NCBI GenBank assembly: GCA_963740455.1
Contig: CAVUEF010000021.1
Location: 1 to 64,000, forward strand
Direction: 5' to 3'
Length of the DNA stretch: 64,000 bases
Source of the DNA: Paucibacter sp963740455
GTDB lineage: Bacteria; Pseudomonadota; Gammaproteobacteria; Burkholderiales; Burkholderiaceae_C
Below are positions 22,059 to 30,841 of this stretch, piece by piece; the first letter of the stretch is position 1; each line of letters begins with the position of its first letter. A program made the position numbers and the translations under genes. The notes beneath the pieces were generated by a model. It was not told the DNA's origin. It did no database searches and saw nothing but the letters and a program-made list of their open reading frames with translations.

Positions 22059-23186
22059 TCATGGTCGGTCGCGCCGGCTCACGCGCGCCAGCAGCCAAGC
22101 CAGCGCGACGAAAGGCCACAACCAGCCCACCCATTGCGCCACCCCATGGAATCGAATGAATTGCCCCTGCTCCCAAGACGCCAGGTTCTGCGAAAAGTAG
22201 GGGTTGGGCGGTGCCATATTGATCAACACAATCAGGGTCGTGATGCTCACCAGACCCAGGGCTGCCACCATGCGGGCAGGCACCCAACACAGCACAATGG
22301 CAGCCAGCAATCCGACCATCAGGCCCACGACAGCAGGCCCCGTCATCCACGCCAACGCATGCTGGGGTCCGAAACTCATGGCGGTGGACAAGGCCGTGAC
22401 CGACACGCCCAGCGCCACGCCCCCCAGTACCAGGCCCGGTTTGCGCCAGCCCGGCTTGGCCACCACCAGGGCGACCACACAGGGCGCCACCACGCCAAGC
22501 GCAATTGCAAGTGCCTCCAAGCCGGGGGGCAGCGCGCGGGCAAGCTCGGCAGCGGCGGCGCCGCTGTTGTCGAGCATGTCCAATTGCCACGGCGTGTCTT
22601 GCAGCAGCGTTGCGACGCCTTCCCTGATGCCTGACCAAAACGATGAAACCTGTCCCAAGCCGAGTGGCATGGGGGCCGGAAACAGCAGGCCGACCGGCCA
22701 CAGCATCAGCAGGGCGACGCCTCCTTCGCTGGGGGACTCGAACCATCGGTCACGCAGGGTTTCCCAGCGCTCCAATCCGCCCAGCGCATGAACGATGAGC
22801 GCCAGCAGCACGCCCAATGCAGCGCCCGCCGTGTTGAGCACCCAGTCACCCAGCGACGGCACGCGGGTGGGCAACAGGTGCTGCACTGTCTCCATCGCAA
22901 ACGACAAGGCGCCGGGCAGGAGCACGCCCAACAGCAAGGGCAGGAGCACGCCTTGCCCGCGACGCACCAGAGCCACGAACAACAGCGCACCCAAGGGCAG
23001 GTAGCCGAGCAGATTGGCGGCAACGTCAAAGCCTTGCCACCACCGTGGCCAGGGCAGGCTCAGCAACTGAGGGAAGCTGGCCAGAGGCCAGCGCCATCCG
23101 CTGAACGGATACAGACTGGCATAGACCACCAGCAATCCGTAGGCGAGCGCCAGTAGCGAGGCCAGGGAGCTGCGGCGGCGCTGCAT
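22059..23186 (-). CDS. VanZ-like family membrane protein
   Basis: 375 aa, largely hydrophobic, with about nine or ten transmembrane segments. The N-terminal third has the VanZ pattern (YASLYPFSGWRW, AANLLGYLPLG, ETVQHLLPTRVPSLGDWVLN). The C-terminal part is a further membrane region of unknown function. VanZ in enterococci lowers teicoplanin susceptibility; chromosomal homologues in proteobacteria have no established role. It lies 38 nt before the ferredoxin gene and 18 nt after the hemJ-like gene, all on the minus strand. Confidence 0.88.
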   Translation of the reverse strand: MQRRRSSLASLLALAYGLLVVYASLYPFSGWRWPLASFPQLLSLPWPRWWQGFDVAANLLGYLPLGALLFVALVRRGQGVLLPLLLGVLLPGALSFAMETVQHLLPTRVPSLGDWVLNTAGAALGVLLALIVHALGGLERWETLRDRWFESPSEGGVALLMLWPVGLLFPAPMPLGLGQVSSFWSGIREGVATLLQDTPWQLDMLDNSGAAAAELARALPPGLEALAIALGVVAPCVVALVVAKPGWRKPGLVLGGVALGVSVTALSTAMSFGPQHALAWMTGPAVVGLMVGLLAAIVLCWVPARMVAALGLVSITTLIVLINMAPPNPYFSQNLASWEQGQFIRFHGVAQWVGWLWPFVALAWLLARVSRRDRP

Positions 23187-23204
23187 GCTGGGGCAGTTAC
23201 GAGG

Positions 23205-23633
23205 TCAAAAAGGCTTCACGACCACCAGCATCACGGCCGCGGCAAAAAGCAGCACCGATATTTCGTTGAAGACACGAAACCACTTGTGGCTGTGTCGGTT
23301 CGCGAGTTTCTCGAAGCTGCGCAGCAGGCTGCGGCAAGCATGATGGAACCCCAACACCAAGGCCACCACCACCAGCTTGGCATGCAGCCAGCCATTGCCC
23401 GCCCCGCTGCCCACGCCGTAGTAGAGCCACAACGCGAAGCCCAGTCCGACTGCGGGGATCATCAAGAGCGTCATGAACTTGTAGAGCTTGCGCGCCATCA
23501 AGAGCAGACGTTCACGCTCGGCATGACTGTCGGCCGGCACCATCGCCAGATTGACGAAGATGCGCGGAAGATAGAACAAGCCGGCAAACCAGCTGGCGAC
23601 GAAAATGATGTGAAGGGCTTTGATCCAGAGCAT
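23205..23633 (-). CDS. hemJ: HemJ/CopD-like membrane protein, putative protoporphyrinogen oxidase
   Basis: 142 aa with four hydrophobic helices. The first helix MLWIKALHIIFVASWFAGLF holds the conserved His of the HemJ (UPF0093) family, and WLHAKLVVV carries the conserved Lys. HemJ oxidises protoporphyrinogen IX in the last steps of heme synthesis. The neighbour hemB is divergently transcribed from 23915, which supports the heme assignment; CopD-type copper import is the alternative. A terminator-bearing structured RNA lies just upstream on the same strand (23703-23813). Confidence 0.82.
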   Translation of the reverse strand: MLWIKALHIIFVASWFAGLFYLPRIFVNLAMVPADSHAERERLLLMARKLYKFMTLLMIPAVGLGFALWLYYGVGSGAGNGWLHAKLVVVALVLGFHHACRSLLRSFEKLANRHSHKWFRVFNEISVLLFAAAVMLVVVKPF

Positions 23634-23702
23634 GCGGCATTATCCATGCCGAAATCGTCGCGGCGCGGATCGCGAAGCGCGCTGCCTGGTCGGCGCAGGC
23701 TG

Positions 23703-23731
23703 AAAAAAAGCCCCGGCCATGGGCCGGGGCT
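23703..23731 (-). terminator. Intrinsic terminator upstream of the hemJ-like gene
   Basis: A 10-bp GC-rich perfect stem with a 3-nt loop, then a run of seven T on the minus strand. It points toward hemJ, not away from hemB, so it ends a minus-strand transcript before the hemJ start. Confidence 0.88.
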
Positions 23732-23813
23732 GGAAAGCCTTATCGCTGTCATCACTTTAAGGCTCCTGCTCAGGGAGGAAAAGCAGGGGACGACCACCTC
23801 ACGGCTATCATCC
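23703..23813 (-). ncRNA. Candidate structured RNA (hemJ leader/attenuator or small RNA)
   Basis: On the minus strand three hairpins follow one another almost without gaps: 23765-23787 (6 bp), 23736-23764 (7 bp) and 23709-23731 (10 bp, AGCCCCGGCC/GGCCGGGGCT), the last followed by seven T. An extended -10 (TGCTAAGAT) at 23821-23829 would start the transcript near 23813, giving about 111 nt. The hemJ ATG follows 70 bp later, so this may be an attenuator in the hemJ leader or a free small RNA. I do not recognise a known RNA family. Confidence 0.6.
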
Positions 23814-23820
23814 AGGATAA

Positions 23821-23829
23821 ATCTTAGCA
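23821..23829 (-). promoter_or_regulatory. Extended -10 element for the structured RNA
   Basis: Reads TGCTAAGAT on the minus strand. The matching -35 is poor (ACAATT at 17 nt), as is common when an extended -10 is present. Inferred from sequence only. Confidence 0.45.
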
Positions 23830-23914
23830 GATACTCGCCTTCAATTGTTGCAAGTAAAGTTCCCAAGAAATTGATCGTTTGCCACCCAATTGCCATGACC
23901 CAGGAGACCCGCTC

Positions 23915-24922
23915 GTGCGCACCCCCCCCCCCTTCCCTGCCAGCCGCCCACGCCGCCTGCGGCGCGACGCCTTCACGCGCGCTCTGGTGCGCGAAAACCA
24001 CCTGCTGCCCAGCAATTTGATTTTGCCGATCTTCCTGCTCGACGGCGTGGACCGGGTCGAAGACGTCAAATCCATGCCCGGCGTACAGCGCCTGAGTCTG
24101 GATCGACTGCTGCCGGTTGCGCGTGAGTGCGTGGCCCTGGGCATTCCGCTGCTGGCCTTGTTTCCGGTGATAGACCCGGCACTCAAGACGCCTGACGGCG
24201 TCGAGGCCACCAACCCGGACGGCCTGGTGCCCCGCGCCGTGCGCGCGCTCAAAGAGCAGGTGCCGCAACTGGGCCTGTTGACCGACGTGGCGCTCGATCC
24301 TTTCACCTCGCACGGCCAGGACGGTCTGCTCGACGAGAGCGGCTACATCCTGAACGACCAAACCGTCGCCATGCTCACCCGCCAGGCGCTGGTGCAGGCG
24401 CACGCCGGCGTCGATATCGTGGCACCAAGCGACATGATGGACGGGCGCATCGGAGCGATTCGTCAGGCTCTCGAGAACGCCGGCCTGATTCATACCCGCA
24501 TCATGGCGTACAGCGCCAAGTACGCGAGTGCCTTTTACGGCCCGTTTCGCGAAGCCGTGGGGTCGGCCGCCAATCTGGGCAAGAGCGACAAGAAGACCTA
24601 CCAGATGGATCCCGCCAACAGCGACGAAGCATTGCGCGAAGTCGCACTCGATCTGGCCGAGGGCGCTGACATGGTAATGGTCAAGCCCGGCATGCCCTAC
24701 CTGGACATCGTGCGCCGCGTCAAAGACGAGTTCCACGTGCCGACCTTCGCCTACCAGGTGAGCGGCGAATACGCGATGTTGAAGGCCGCCACCGCGAATG
24801 GCTGGCTCGACCACGACGCGGTGATGATGGAGTCGCTGCTGGCGTTTCGCCGCGCCGGCGCTGACGGCGTGCTCACCTACTTCGCGCTCGAGGCGGCACG
24901 CCTGCTCAAGGCCGGCGCCTGA
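23915..24922 (+). CDS. hemB: Delta-aminolevulinic acid dehydratase (porphobilinogen synthase)
   Basis: Condenses two 5-aminolevulinates to porphobilinogen in heme synthesis. 335 aa. Schiff-base lysines are in AYSAKYASAFYGPFR and MVKPGMPYLD. The metal loop reads TDVALDPFTSHGQDG without the zinc cysteines, as in the Mg-dependent enzymes of proteobacteria. The start is GTG at 23915, with an AGGAGA Shine-Dalgarno 8 nt upstream. Right after it comes an 11-C run coding Thr-Pro-Pro-Pro, a site where slippage or sequencing error would shift the frame. It is divergent from hemJ and followed 19 bp later by corA. Confidence 0.96.
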   Translation: MRTPPPFPASRPRRLRRDAFTRALVRENHLLPSNLILPIFLLDGVDRVEDVKSMPGVQRLSLDRLLPVARECVALGIPLLALFPVIDPALKTPDGVEATNPDGLVPRAVRALKEQVPQLGLLTDVALDPFTSHGQDGLLDESGYILNDQTVAMLTRQALVQAHAGVDIVAPSDMMDGRIGAIRQALENAGLIHTRIMAYSAKYASAFYGPFREAVGSAANLGKSDKKTYQMDPANSDEALREVALDLAEGADMVMVKPGMPYLDIVRRVKDEFHVPTFAYQVSGEYAMLKAATANGWLDHDAVMMESLLAFRRAGADGVLTYFALEAARLLKAGA

Positions 24923-24941
24923 CGCTGTTGGGTGATCGGCC

Positions 24942-26039
24942 ATGCGCATCTTCCATCTCAGCGGCGACCACTTCAGCGAGTTGACTGGCCTGCCCGCGCA
25001 ATTGCCAGCGACGGGCTTCTTGTGGGTGGGTTGCGCACGCCACGAGTTCGAGCTCAATGCAGCCGACATCCAGGCCACCCTGCAGCGCTGGACCGGGAGC
25101 CAGCTGGTCGACCTGCATGTGTCCGACCTGGCGAACAATCAATTGCCGTCGCACTTCGATTACACCTCGTGGTACGACCTGCTGGTGTTCCGCCGCCTGG
25201 CCACCAGTCCGGGTGGCGCCGAGCCGTCTGTCGATAGCGCACAAGGCAGCGCGGCGGCGGCCCAACGCGCGCTCGACTCCATTGACACCAGCCCGGTGGG
25301 TTTTGCCGTGTTCGACCGGGTCCTGCTCACCGTGCATCCGGCCGACTGCCAAGTGCGCGAGTTCTTTGCCGAGAAGCTCAGCAAGTTCACGCAGGCGACT
25401 GACTTGCGTGGCGGCAACCGGCTGCCCACTGGCAGCGCCGACCTGATGCTGCGCATGGTCAATCACATGGTGGACGGCTATCTCGAACTGCGCCGTCTGC
25501 TGACACGTCAGCTCGGCACGCTGCAGCAAAGGCTGCTCGATCCGCGCAGCCATTTCGACAACTGGCCGCTCTTGCTGGAGTCGCGCAACGCCCTGCATCT
25601 GCTCGACGACACTTGCGAAGACCAGCGTGCCGCCATCCAGGAATGGATTGACAGTCTCGACGAATGGCCTGTCGAGGCCGATGCGCAGGCGCGGCGCGAG
25701 CGCGAACTGCTGCGCGTGCGCTCGAGCGATGTGCTGGAGCATGTGGAGCGCGTCCTGACCCATGTGCGGCGCCTCGAATCGTCCACCGAAGCGGCCGTGC
25801 AAATGCATTTTTCGGCGCTCGGTCACCGCACCAACAGCATCATGCGCACGCTCACCGTGCTCACTGCCATCTTCATGCCTCTCAATCTCATCACGGGATT
25901 CTTCGGCATGAACTTCGATGCGCTGCCCATGATCCACAGCGCGACCGGCTTCCTGGAAGCCTCGCTGCTGATGCTCGCCTTGGGCCTCGGGATGGGCGTT
26001 TTCTTCTGGCGCAAACGCTATCTGAGCACGCAGCGCTAG
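24942..26039 (+). CDS. corA: CorA family magnesium/cobalt channel
   Basis: A 365-aa inner-membrane divalent-cation channel. The large cytoplasmic N-terminal domain is followed by two C-terminal helices with the selectivity loop GFFGMNF between them and a basic tail (FFWRKRYLSTQR). The family signature GMN is intact. The channel works as a homopentamer. It lies 19 bp after hemB on the same strand and may be co-transcribed with it. HemB of this type uses Mg, so the pairing may be functional (inference). Confidence 0.92.
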   Translation: MRIFHLSGDHFSELTGLPAQLPATGFLWVGCARHEFELNAADIQATLQRWTGSQLVDLHVSDLANNQLPSHFDYTSWYDLLVFRRLATSPGGAEPSVDSAQGSAAAAQRALDSIDTSPVGFAVFDRVLLTVHPADCQVREFFAEKLSKFTQATDLRGGNRLPTGSADLMLRMVNHMVDGYLELRRLLTRQLGTLQQRLLDPRSHFDNWPLLLESRNALHLLDDTCEDQRAAIQEWIDSLDEWPVEADAQARRERELLRVRSSDVLEHVERVLTHVRRLESSTEAAVQMHFSALGHRTNSIMRTLTVLTAIFMPLNLITGFFGMNFDALPMIHSATGFLEASLLMLALGLGMGVFFWRKRYLSTQR

Positions 26040-26048
26040 GGGCGCGCG

Positions 26049-26510
26049 TCAGCCCTTGCGAAGTCGGTACGGGTCAGCGAAACCGAGCTCCAGCAGCAAG
26101 GCAGTTTCACGCGCCTCCATGCGCGCGGCGTCGCCGTCCAGTTCATGCTCGTAGCCTTGAGCATGCAGCGCGCCATGCACCAGCAAGTGGGCATAGTGAC
26201 CTGCCACATCGACGCCCAACTCTTGCGCCTCTTGTGCCACCACCGGCGCGCACAGCACCAGATCGGCCGCCACCAGCGGTGCATGGCTGTAGTCGAAGGT
26301 CAGCACATTCGTCGCATAGTCCTTCTGCCGGTAGTCACGGTTCAGCGCCCGCGCCTCTTCGGCGCCCACCACCCGCACGGTGATTTCGGCGGACGCCTCG
26401 AGCGCCGCGCGTATCCAGCGCGCCACCTTGTGGCGCGCCAGCACGGCGCGATGGCTGGCATCGGCAAACTGCAGCGACAAGCTCAGCTCGGGCCGCTTGA
26501 TGCGACTCAT
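26049..26510 (-). CDS. ybeY: Endoribonuclease YbeY
   Basis: A 153-aa zinc-dependent endoribonuclease for 16S rRNA 3' maturation and ribosome quality control. The metal motif HGALHAQGYEHELD carries the three conserved His residues, and the arginine of the RALNRDYRQKDYATNVL block is conserved. Its start overlaps the phoH stop by 4 nt (ATGA), the common phoH-ybeY coupling. It is convergent with corA, 9 bp apart. Confidence 0.96.
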   Translation of the reverse strand: MSRIKRPELSLSLQFADASHRAVLARHKVARWIRAALEASAEITVRVVGAEEARALNRDYRQKDYATNVLTFDYSHAPLVAADLVLCAPVVAQEAQELGVDVAGHYAHLLVHGALHAQGYEHELDGDAARMEARETALLLELGFADPYRLRKG

Positions 26511-27526
26511 GACGCCTGCTCCCTGGCCTTGGTCTGCGCCTCGTAGGCCTCGACGATGCGCGCCACCAAGGCGTGGCGCACCACATCGGCCGAGGTGAAA
26601 TGGGTCATGGCAATGCCTTTCACCTGCCGCAGCACACGCTCGGCGTCGACCATGCCGCTGAGCATGCCTTTGGGCAGATCGACCTGACTGGTGTCACCGG
26701 TCACCACGCATTTGCTGCCAAAGCCGATGCGCGTCAGGAACATCTTCATCTGTTCCGGCGTCGTGTTCTGCGCCTCGTCCAGGATCACGAAGGCATGGTT
26801 GAGCGTGCGTCCGCGCATGAAGGCCAGCGGCGCGATTTCAAGCAGCCCTTTTTCGAAGGCTTTGGTGACGCGATCAAAGCCCATCAGATCGTAGAGCGCG
26901 TCGTACAACGGCCGCAAATAGGGGTCGACCTTTTGCGCAAGATCGCCGGGCAGGAAACCGAGTCGCTCGCCCGCCTCGACCGCCGGACGCGTCAGGATGA
27001 TGCGCTGCACGCTGCTGCGCTCGAGCGCATCCACCGCGCAGGCGACCGCCAAAAAAGTCTTGCCGGTGCCCGCCGGCCCCAGACCGAAGGTGATGTCGTG
27101 CGACAAGATCTTGCGCAGATAGTCGTGCTGGTTGGGCGTGCGCCCGACCAGTTCCGCGCGGCGCGTGCGCAGCACGATCTCAGGGCTCTGCGCCGGGGCT
27201 TCGCCGGCTGCCTGGGGCACGCCTTTGCCGACGCGCACGACGCGGCGTCGGGGCTTGATCAGGGCCATCTCGCCGACCGCCTCGAGCAAGGCCAACTGGA
27301 AAGACTCCGGTGCAATCGGCTTGCGGGCGCGCTCGTAGAGGCTTTGCAGCAGTGCCAAGGCGCGTTCAACCGAAGCTTTGGCGCCACTGATGCGAAAGCT
27401 CTCGAAGCGGCGTGCGATGCTCACCTCCAACGCCGCTTCGATCTGCCGCAAGTGCTCGTCGAAGATGCCGCACAAATGCGCCAGCCGCGTATTGTCCAAA
27501 GGAACGAAGGCGTGTCTGAGAATCAC
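26507..27526 (-). CDS. phoH: PhoH-like ATPase (PhoL)
   Basis: A 339-aa P-loop ATPase linked to RNA metabolism. The Walker A motif is GPAGTGKT and Walker B is FVILDEAQN, with TRPAVEAGERLGFLPGD between them and a SQVDLPKG sensor. I set the start at GTG 27526 (ILRHAFVPLDN), because the longer reading from 27619 would overlap the start of the divergent kinase gene; a GACAAT box then fits as its -10. Confidence in the exact start is moderate. It is the first gene of phoH-ybeY. Confidence 0.93.
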   Translation of the reverse strand: MILRHAFVPLDNTRLAHLCGIFDEHLRQIEAALEVSIARRFESFRISGAKASVERALALLQSLYERARKPIAPESFQLALLEAVGEMALIKPRRRVVRVGKGVPQAAGEAPAQSPEIVLRTRRAELVGRTPNQHDYLRKILSHDITFGLGPAGTGKTFLAVACAVDALERSSVQRIILTRPAVEAGERLGFLPGDLAQKVDPYLRPLYDALYDLMGFDRVTKAFEKGLLEIAPLAFMRGRTLNHAFVILDEAQNTTPEQMKMFLTRIGFGSKCVVTGDTSQVDLPKGMLSGMVDAERVLRQVKGIAMTHFTSADVVRHALVARIVEAYEAQTKAREQAS

Positions 27527-27612
27527 AATCTGCCTGCTTGTCGGTGAAGCCGTATTGTCGCCCGAGTGCGTTCCCGGCGTTGCAATCTCAGGCTCCGGCA
27601 CAATCGTTCCCC

Positions 27613-29478
27613 ATGCCAATACCGTCGCCTCACTCCGCCCACCGGCACTTCAGGCTGCTGAGCCACTTATTTCGCCTGTTGTTGGCGGTCGCGACGCTGG
27701 CAGCGATGGTTCCGGCCCAGGCACAAGGCCTGAATCTTGTGCAGGCGGCCGCAGTGCAAAGCGACGCAGCCGTGTTTCCGGTGGGTGCCGACGCAAGAAT
27801 GCAGCCGCTTCCCGACGACTGGTCGCTGAGCCGCCCCGACTACAGCGGCGTGGTCTGGTACCGGGTGAGGTTCGATGCCGATGCTTCCCTGCGGGATCAG
27901 GCGCTGGGTCTTTACTTGAGAAGAGCCTGCTCCGGGTACCGGCTGGTGCTCAATGGCGTGCGGCTGCCCGGCACAGCCGGCCAGGCAGGGCTGCCGAGCT
28001 CGCCTTGCTATGGAGCGCAGGTGGTCGAGGTACCGGTCGGCCTGCTGCAAGCCCAGAACAATGTGCTGGACATCAAGGTGGATGGTCTTGCGCTGCAGCG
28101 CGTCAATGCAGCGCGACGCGCGGGAGGTCTGTCCGCGCTCGAGTTGGGCCCGCTGGAGGCCTTGCTGGAACGCCAGCAGAACAACAATTTCTGGCGACTC
28201 GTCTTGCCGGCACTGCTGTCGGCCATGCTGATCGGGATGGCCGTGTTCGCTGCCGTCTACGCTTCAGTCAGCAAACAGGAACGCTACCTGGGCTATTTGG
28301 CGGGCATGGCGCTGGTCAGTGCACTGTTGAGCTTGCGCATCTTCGTGCCAGACAAGGTGCTCGCAAGTGCCACAGCCGAGTGGCTGATGGCCAGCCTCGC
28401 ACCGCTGTTGCTGCTGTGCGTGGTGCAGTTCCTGCTGCGCCACCTGCACTGGCGCCACCGCGCGCTGGACATCGCGCTGGCCCTGCAATGCGTGTTGGCG
28501 CCGCTCAGCCTGTGGTGGGCAGGTGCGACGCAACACCACGCGCTCGCGGGCGCGTGGTTTCTGACACTGGGCACACAGGCGCTGGCCGCTGGCGTGTTCT
28601 CTCTCTGGTTGACCTGGCACTCCAGGCGCGAGGAGTTCTGGCCGATGGCCACCCTCCTGGGGCTGGCAGCCGCCATGTTGGCGCTGGAATTGCTGAGCCA
28701 GCATCGTGCGTTGCCAGAGTCGGCGCGCGTGCTTGCCCTCGCCGGGCCACTGAGCCTGCTGCTGATCGGTCTGCGCCTGGTGGTCGTGCATGCACGCGAC
28801 CGCAATCGCTACGAGCTTGAACGATCCGGGCTGGAGCAGCGCATTCGCGATACCGTGTCCGAGATCGAACGCAATTATGCCCAGCTGGCTGAAGCCAAGG
28901 TGGAGCAAGTGACCGAGCGCGAACGCAAGCGCATTGCTGCCGACCTGCACGATGACCTGGGCGCCAAGCTGCTGACCATCGTGCACACCAGCGAGTCCGA
29001 CCGCATATCGACGCTGGCGCGCGAGGCGCTGGAAGAGATGCGCTTGTCGGTGCGCGGTCTTACCGGCAAGCCGGTGCAGCTGCTGGATGCATTGGGCGAC
29101 TGGCGCGCCGAGGTCGTGTCGCGCCTGGGGCAGGCCAATATCAAGGCCGAGTGGCGGGTGCCATCGGAAGACCTTGCCCACACCTTGCCGGCGCGCGCCT
29201 ATGTTCAAACCACGCGCATCGTGCGCGAGGCGGTCAGCAATATCATCAAACACAGTGGCGCCACGCACTGCACCGTCAATTGTGCGGTGCTGGGCACAGA
29301 CTTCCAGATCATGATCCAGGACAATGGGCAAGGTATCTCGCTGGAGCTCGATGGCCGGCTGGACCGCGGCCACGGCATGGCGAGCATGAAGTCGCGCGCC
29401 AAGCAAATGCATGGCCAGTGCCTGGTCGAATCGGGCCCGGGCTGGGGCACCGTGATCCGACTTACGATTCCGCTGTGA
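27613..29478 (+). CDS. 7TM sensor histidine kinase (7TMR-DISM-like, HisKA_3)
   Basis: A 621-aa membrane kinase. A signal sequence (MPIPSPHSAHRHF to VPAQAQ) is followed by a periplasmic beta-rich domain (about 30-190). Seven transmembrane helices come next (about 195-400), a coiled coil, and a HisKA_3 motif RIAADLHDDLGAKLL with the phospho-His. The HATPase domain has an N box (EAVSNIIKHS) and G box (GRGHGMASMKSRA-like). The ligand is unknown. It is followed 71 bp later by a NarL-type response regulator, its likely partner. The start ATG 27613 has a CACAAT -10-like box upstream. Confidence 0.9.
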   Translation: MPIPSPHSAHRHFRLLSHLFRLLLAVATLAAMVPAQAQGLNLVQAAAVQSDAAVFPVGADARMQPLPDDWSLSRPDYSGVVWYRVRFDADASLRDQALGLYLRRACSGYRLVLNGVRLPGTAGQAGLPSSPCYGAQVVEVPVGLLQAQNNVLDIKVDGLALQRVNAARRAGGLSALELGPLEALLERQQNNNFWRLVLPALLSAMLIGMAVFAAVYASVSKQERYLGYLAGMALVSALLSLRIFVPDKVLASATAEWLMASLAPLLLLCVVQFLLRHLHWRHRALDIALALQCVLAPLSLWWAGATQHHALAGAWFLTLGTQALAAGVFSLWLTWHSRREEFWPMATLLGLAAAMLALELLSQHRALPESARVLALAGPLSLLLIGLRLVVVHARDRNRYELERSGLEQRIRDTVSEIERNYAQLAEAKVEQVTERERKRIAADLHDDLGAKLLTIVHTSESDRISTLAREALEEMRLSVRGLTGKPVQLLDALGDWRAEVVSRLGQANIKAEWRVPSEDLAHTLPARAYVQTTRIVREAVSNIIKHSGATHCTVNCAVLGTDFQIMIQDNGQGISLELDGRLDRGHGMASMKSRAKQMHGQCLVESGPGWGTVIRLTIPL

Positions 29479-29549
29479 GCACGCGACGGTCCGACTTTGA
29501 TTGCACAGTGCGTGTGTGTCCTTAACCCCATCCTTAGAAGGCGAGTGAA

Positions 29550-30209
29550 ATGAACAACATCCTGCTGCTCGAAGATCTTCCCGAGATCCGCGCCTGGCTC
29601 AAGGCTTTGATCCAATATGTCTTCCCGACTGCGACGATCGTCGAATGCGCGCGCGTGCACGACGCGCTGCAACTGGTCGCCGCGCAGAAGTTCTCGCTGG
29701 CCCTGCTCGATCTGGGACTGCCCGATGGTTCGGGGGTCGATGTGGTGGCCGCATTGCGCGAGGCTCAGCCCGAGGTGCAGTCGGTCATCGTGACCATCCA
29801 CGATGATGATGAACACTTGTTCCCCGCCTTGCAGGCCGGCGCTTTCGGTTACCTGCTGAAAGAGCAATCGCGCGAATTGCTGATCGAGCAGTTGCAGCGC
29901 ATGAGCGGCGGCGAGCCGCCACTGTCGCCGTCGATTGCGCGCAAGGTGATCGCCTATTTCACCGGCCAGCAGCATCGCCCCAAGCCCAACGACAAGTTGC
30001 TCCCCGAGGTGTCGCTCACCGAACGCGAGACCGAAGTGCTGCTGCGCGTGGCCAAGGGCTACACATTGCCTGAAATCGGCGTCCAGCTCGGCCTGTCACG
30101 CCACACCATCGCCGACTACGTCAAGCAGATCTACCGCAAGCTCAATGTGTCCTCGCGTGCCGAGGTGGCCCTCGAAGCGCAGCGCCTCGGCCTGTTCGGT
30201 CGCGGCTAA
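29550..30209 (+). CDS. NarL/LuxR-type response regulator
   Basis: 219 aa. The N-terminal receiver has LLLEDLPEIRAW (acidic patch) and the phospho-Asp in ALLDLGLPDGSG (Asp53 or so), plus GYLLKE with the conserved Lys. The C-terminal LuxR helix-turn-helix reads LTERETEVLLRVAKGYT and LSRHTIADYVKQIYRKL. It is the probable output of the kinase gene upstream. Target genes are unknown. The ATG at 29550 has an AGAAGGCGAG Shine-Dalgarno region. ruvA starts 9 bp later on the same strand. Confidence 0.93.
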   Translation: MNNILLLEDLPEIRAWLKALIQYVFPTATIVECARVHDALQLVAAQKFSLALLDLGLPDGSGVDVVAALREAQPEVQSVIVTIHDDDEHLFPALQAGAFGYLLKEQSRELLIEQLQRMSGGEPPLSPSIARKVIAYFTGQQHRPKPNDKLLPEVSLTERETEVLLRVAKGYTLPEIGVQLGLSRHTIADYVKQIYRKLNVSSRAEVALEAQRLGLFGRG

Positions 30210-30217
30210 GTCAACGC

Positions 30218-30790
30218 ATGATAGGCAGGCTGACTGGCGTCATTGCGGAGAAATCGCCCCCGCTGGTACTCATCGACGTGAACGGCGTCGGCTATGAAGT
30301 CGACGTGCCGATGAGCACCTTCTACAACCTCGGCGCCTTGGGCGAGCGCGTCGCCTTGCTGACGCACCAGGTCGTGCGCGAGGATGCTCATCTGTTGTTC
30401 GGCTTTCTCACGGTGGAGGAGCGCAGCACCTTCCGCCAGCTGATCAAGATCAGCGGTGTCGGACCCCGCATGGCGTTGTCGATCTTGTCGGGGCTGAGCG
30501 TGGGCGAGCTGGCGCAGGCGATCACGCGCCAGGAAGCCGGCCGCCTGGTCAAGGTGCCCGGCATCGGCAAGAAGACCGCCGAGCGACTGCTGCTCGAACT
30601 CAAGGGCAAGCTGGGCGCCGATCTTGCGCTGCCCGCCAGCGTCGGCAGCGACGATCAGGCCGACATCCTGCAGGCGCTGATTGCGCTGGGCTACAGCGAC
30701 AAGGAAGCTGCCGCCGCACTGAGGGCGCTGCCCGCCGAGGTGAGCGTGAGCGAAGGCATCAAGCTGGCGCTGAAGGCGCTGGCGAGGTAG
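30218..30790 (+). CDS. ruvA: Holliday junction DNA helicase subunit RuvA
   Basis: A 190-aa protein, tetrameric, that binds four-way junctions and loads RuvB for branch migration. MIGRLTGVI at the start, the helix-hairpin-helix stretches ISGVGPRMAL and VPGIGKKTAERLL, and the C-terminal UBA-like domain (ADILQALIALGYSDKEA) are all present. It lies 52 bp before ruvB. No ruvC is in the window. Confidence 0.97.
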   Translation: MIGRLTGVIAEKSPPLVLIDVNGVGYEVDVPMSTFYNLGALGERVALLTHQVVREDAHLLFGFLTVEERSTFRQLIKISGVGPRMALSILSGLSVGELAQAITRQEAGRLVKVPGIGKKTAERLLLELKGKLGADLALPASVGSDDQADILQALIALGYSDKEAAAALRALPAEVSVSEGIKLALKALAR

Positions 30791-30841
30791 CGCTGACGCT
30801 GGCCGCTGTATGCCCAAACAGTCCATGCCCATAATGCGCCC

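Noticed and set aside
23703..23829. 6S RNA, because of the AGCCTTAAA-like segment
   Set aside because: The RNA is about 111 nt rather than about 180, its helices are local instead of one long closing stem with a central bubble, and a terminator ends it.
23498..25138. Long minus-strand ORF of 546 codons over hemB
   Set aside because: Antisense shadow of hemB and corA, with no family-like sequence; high GC gives long ORFs in such frames.
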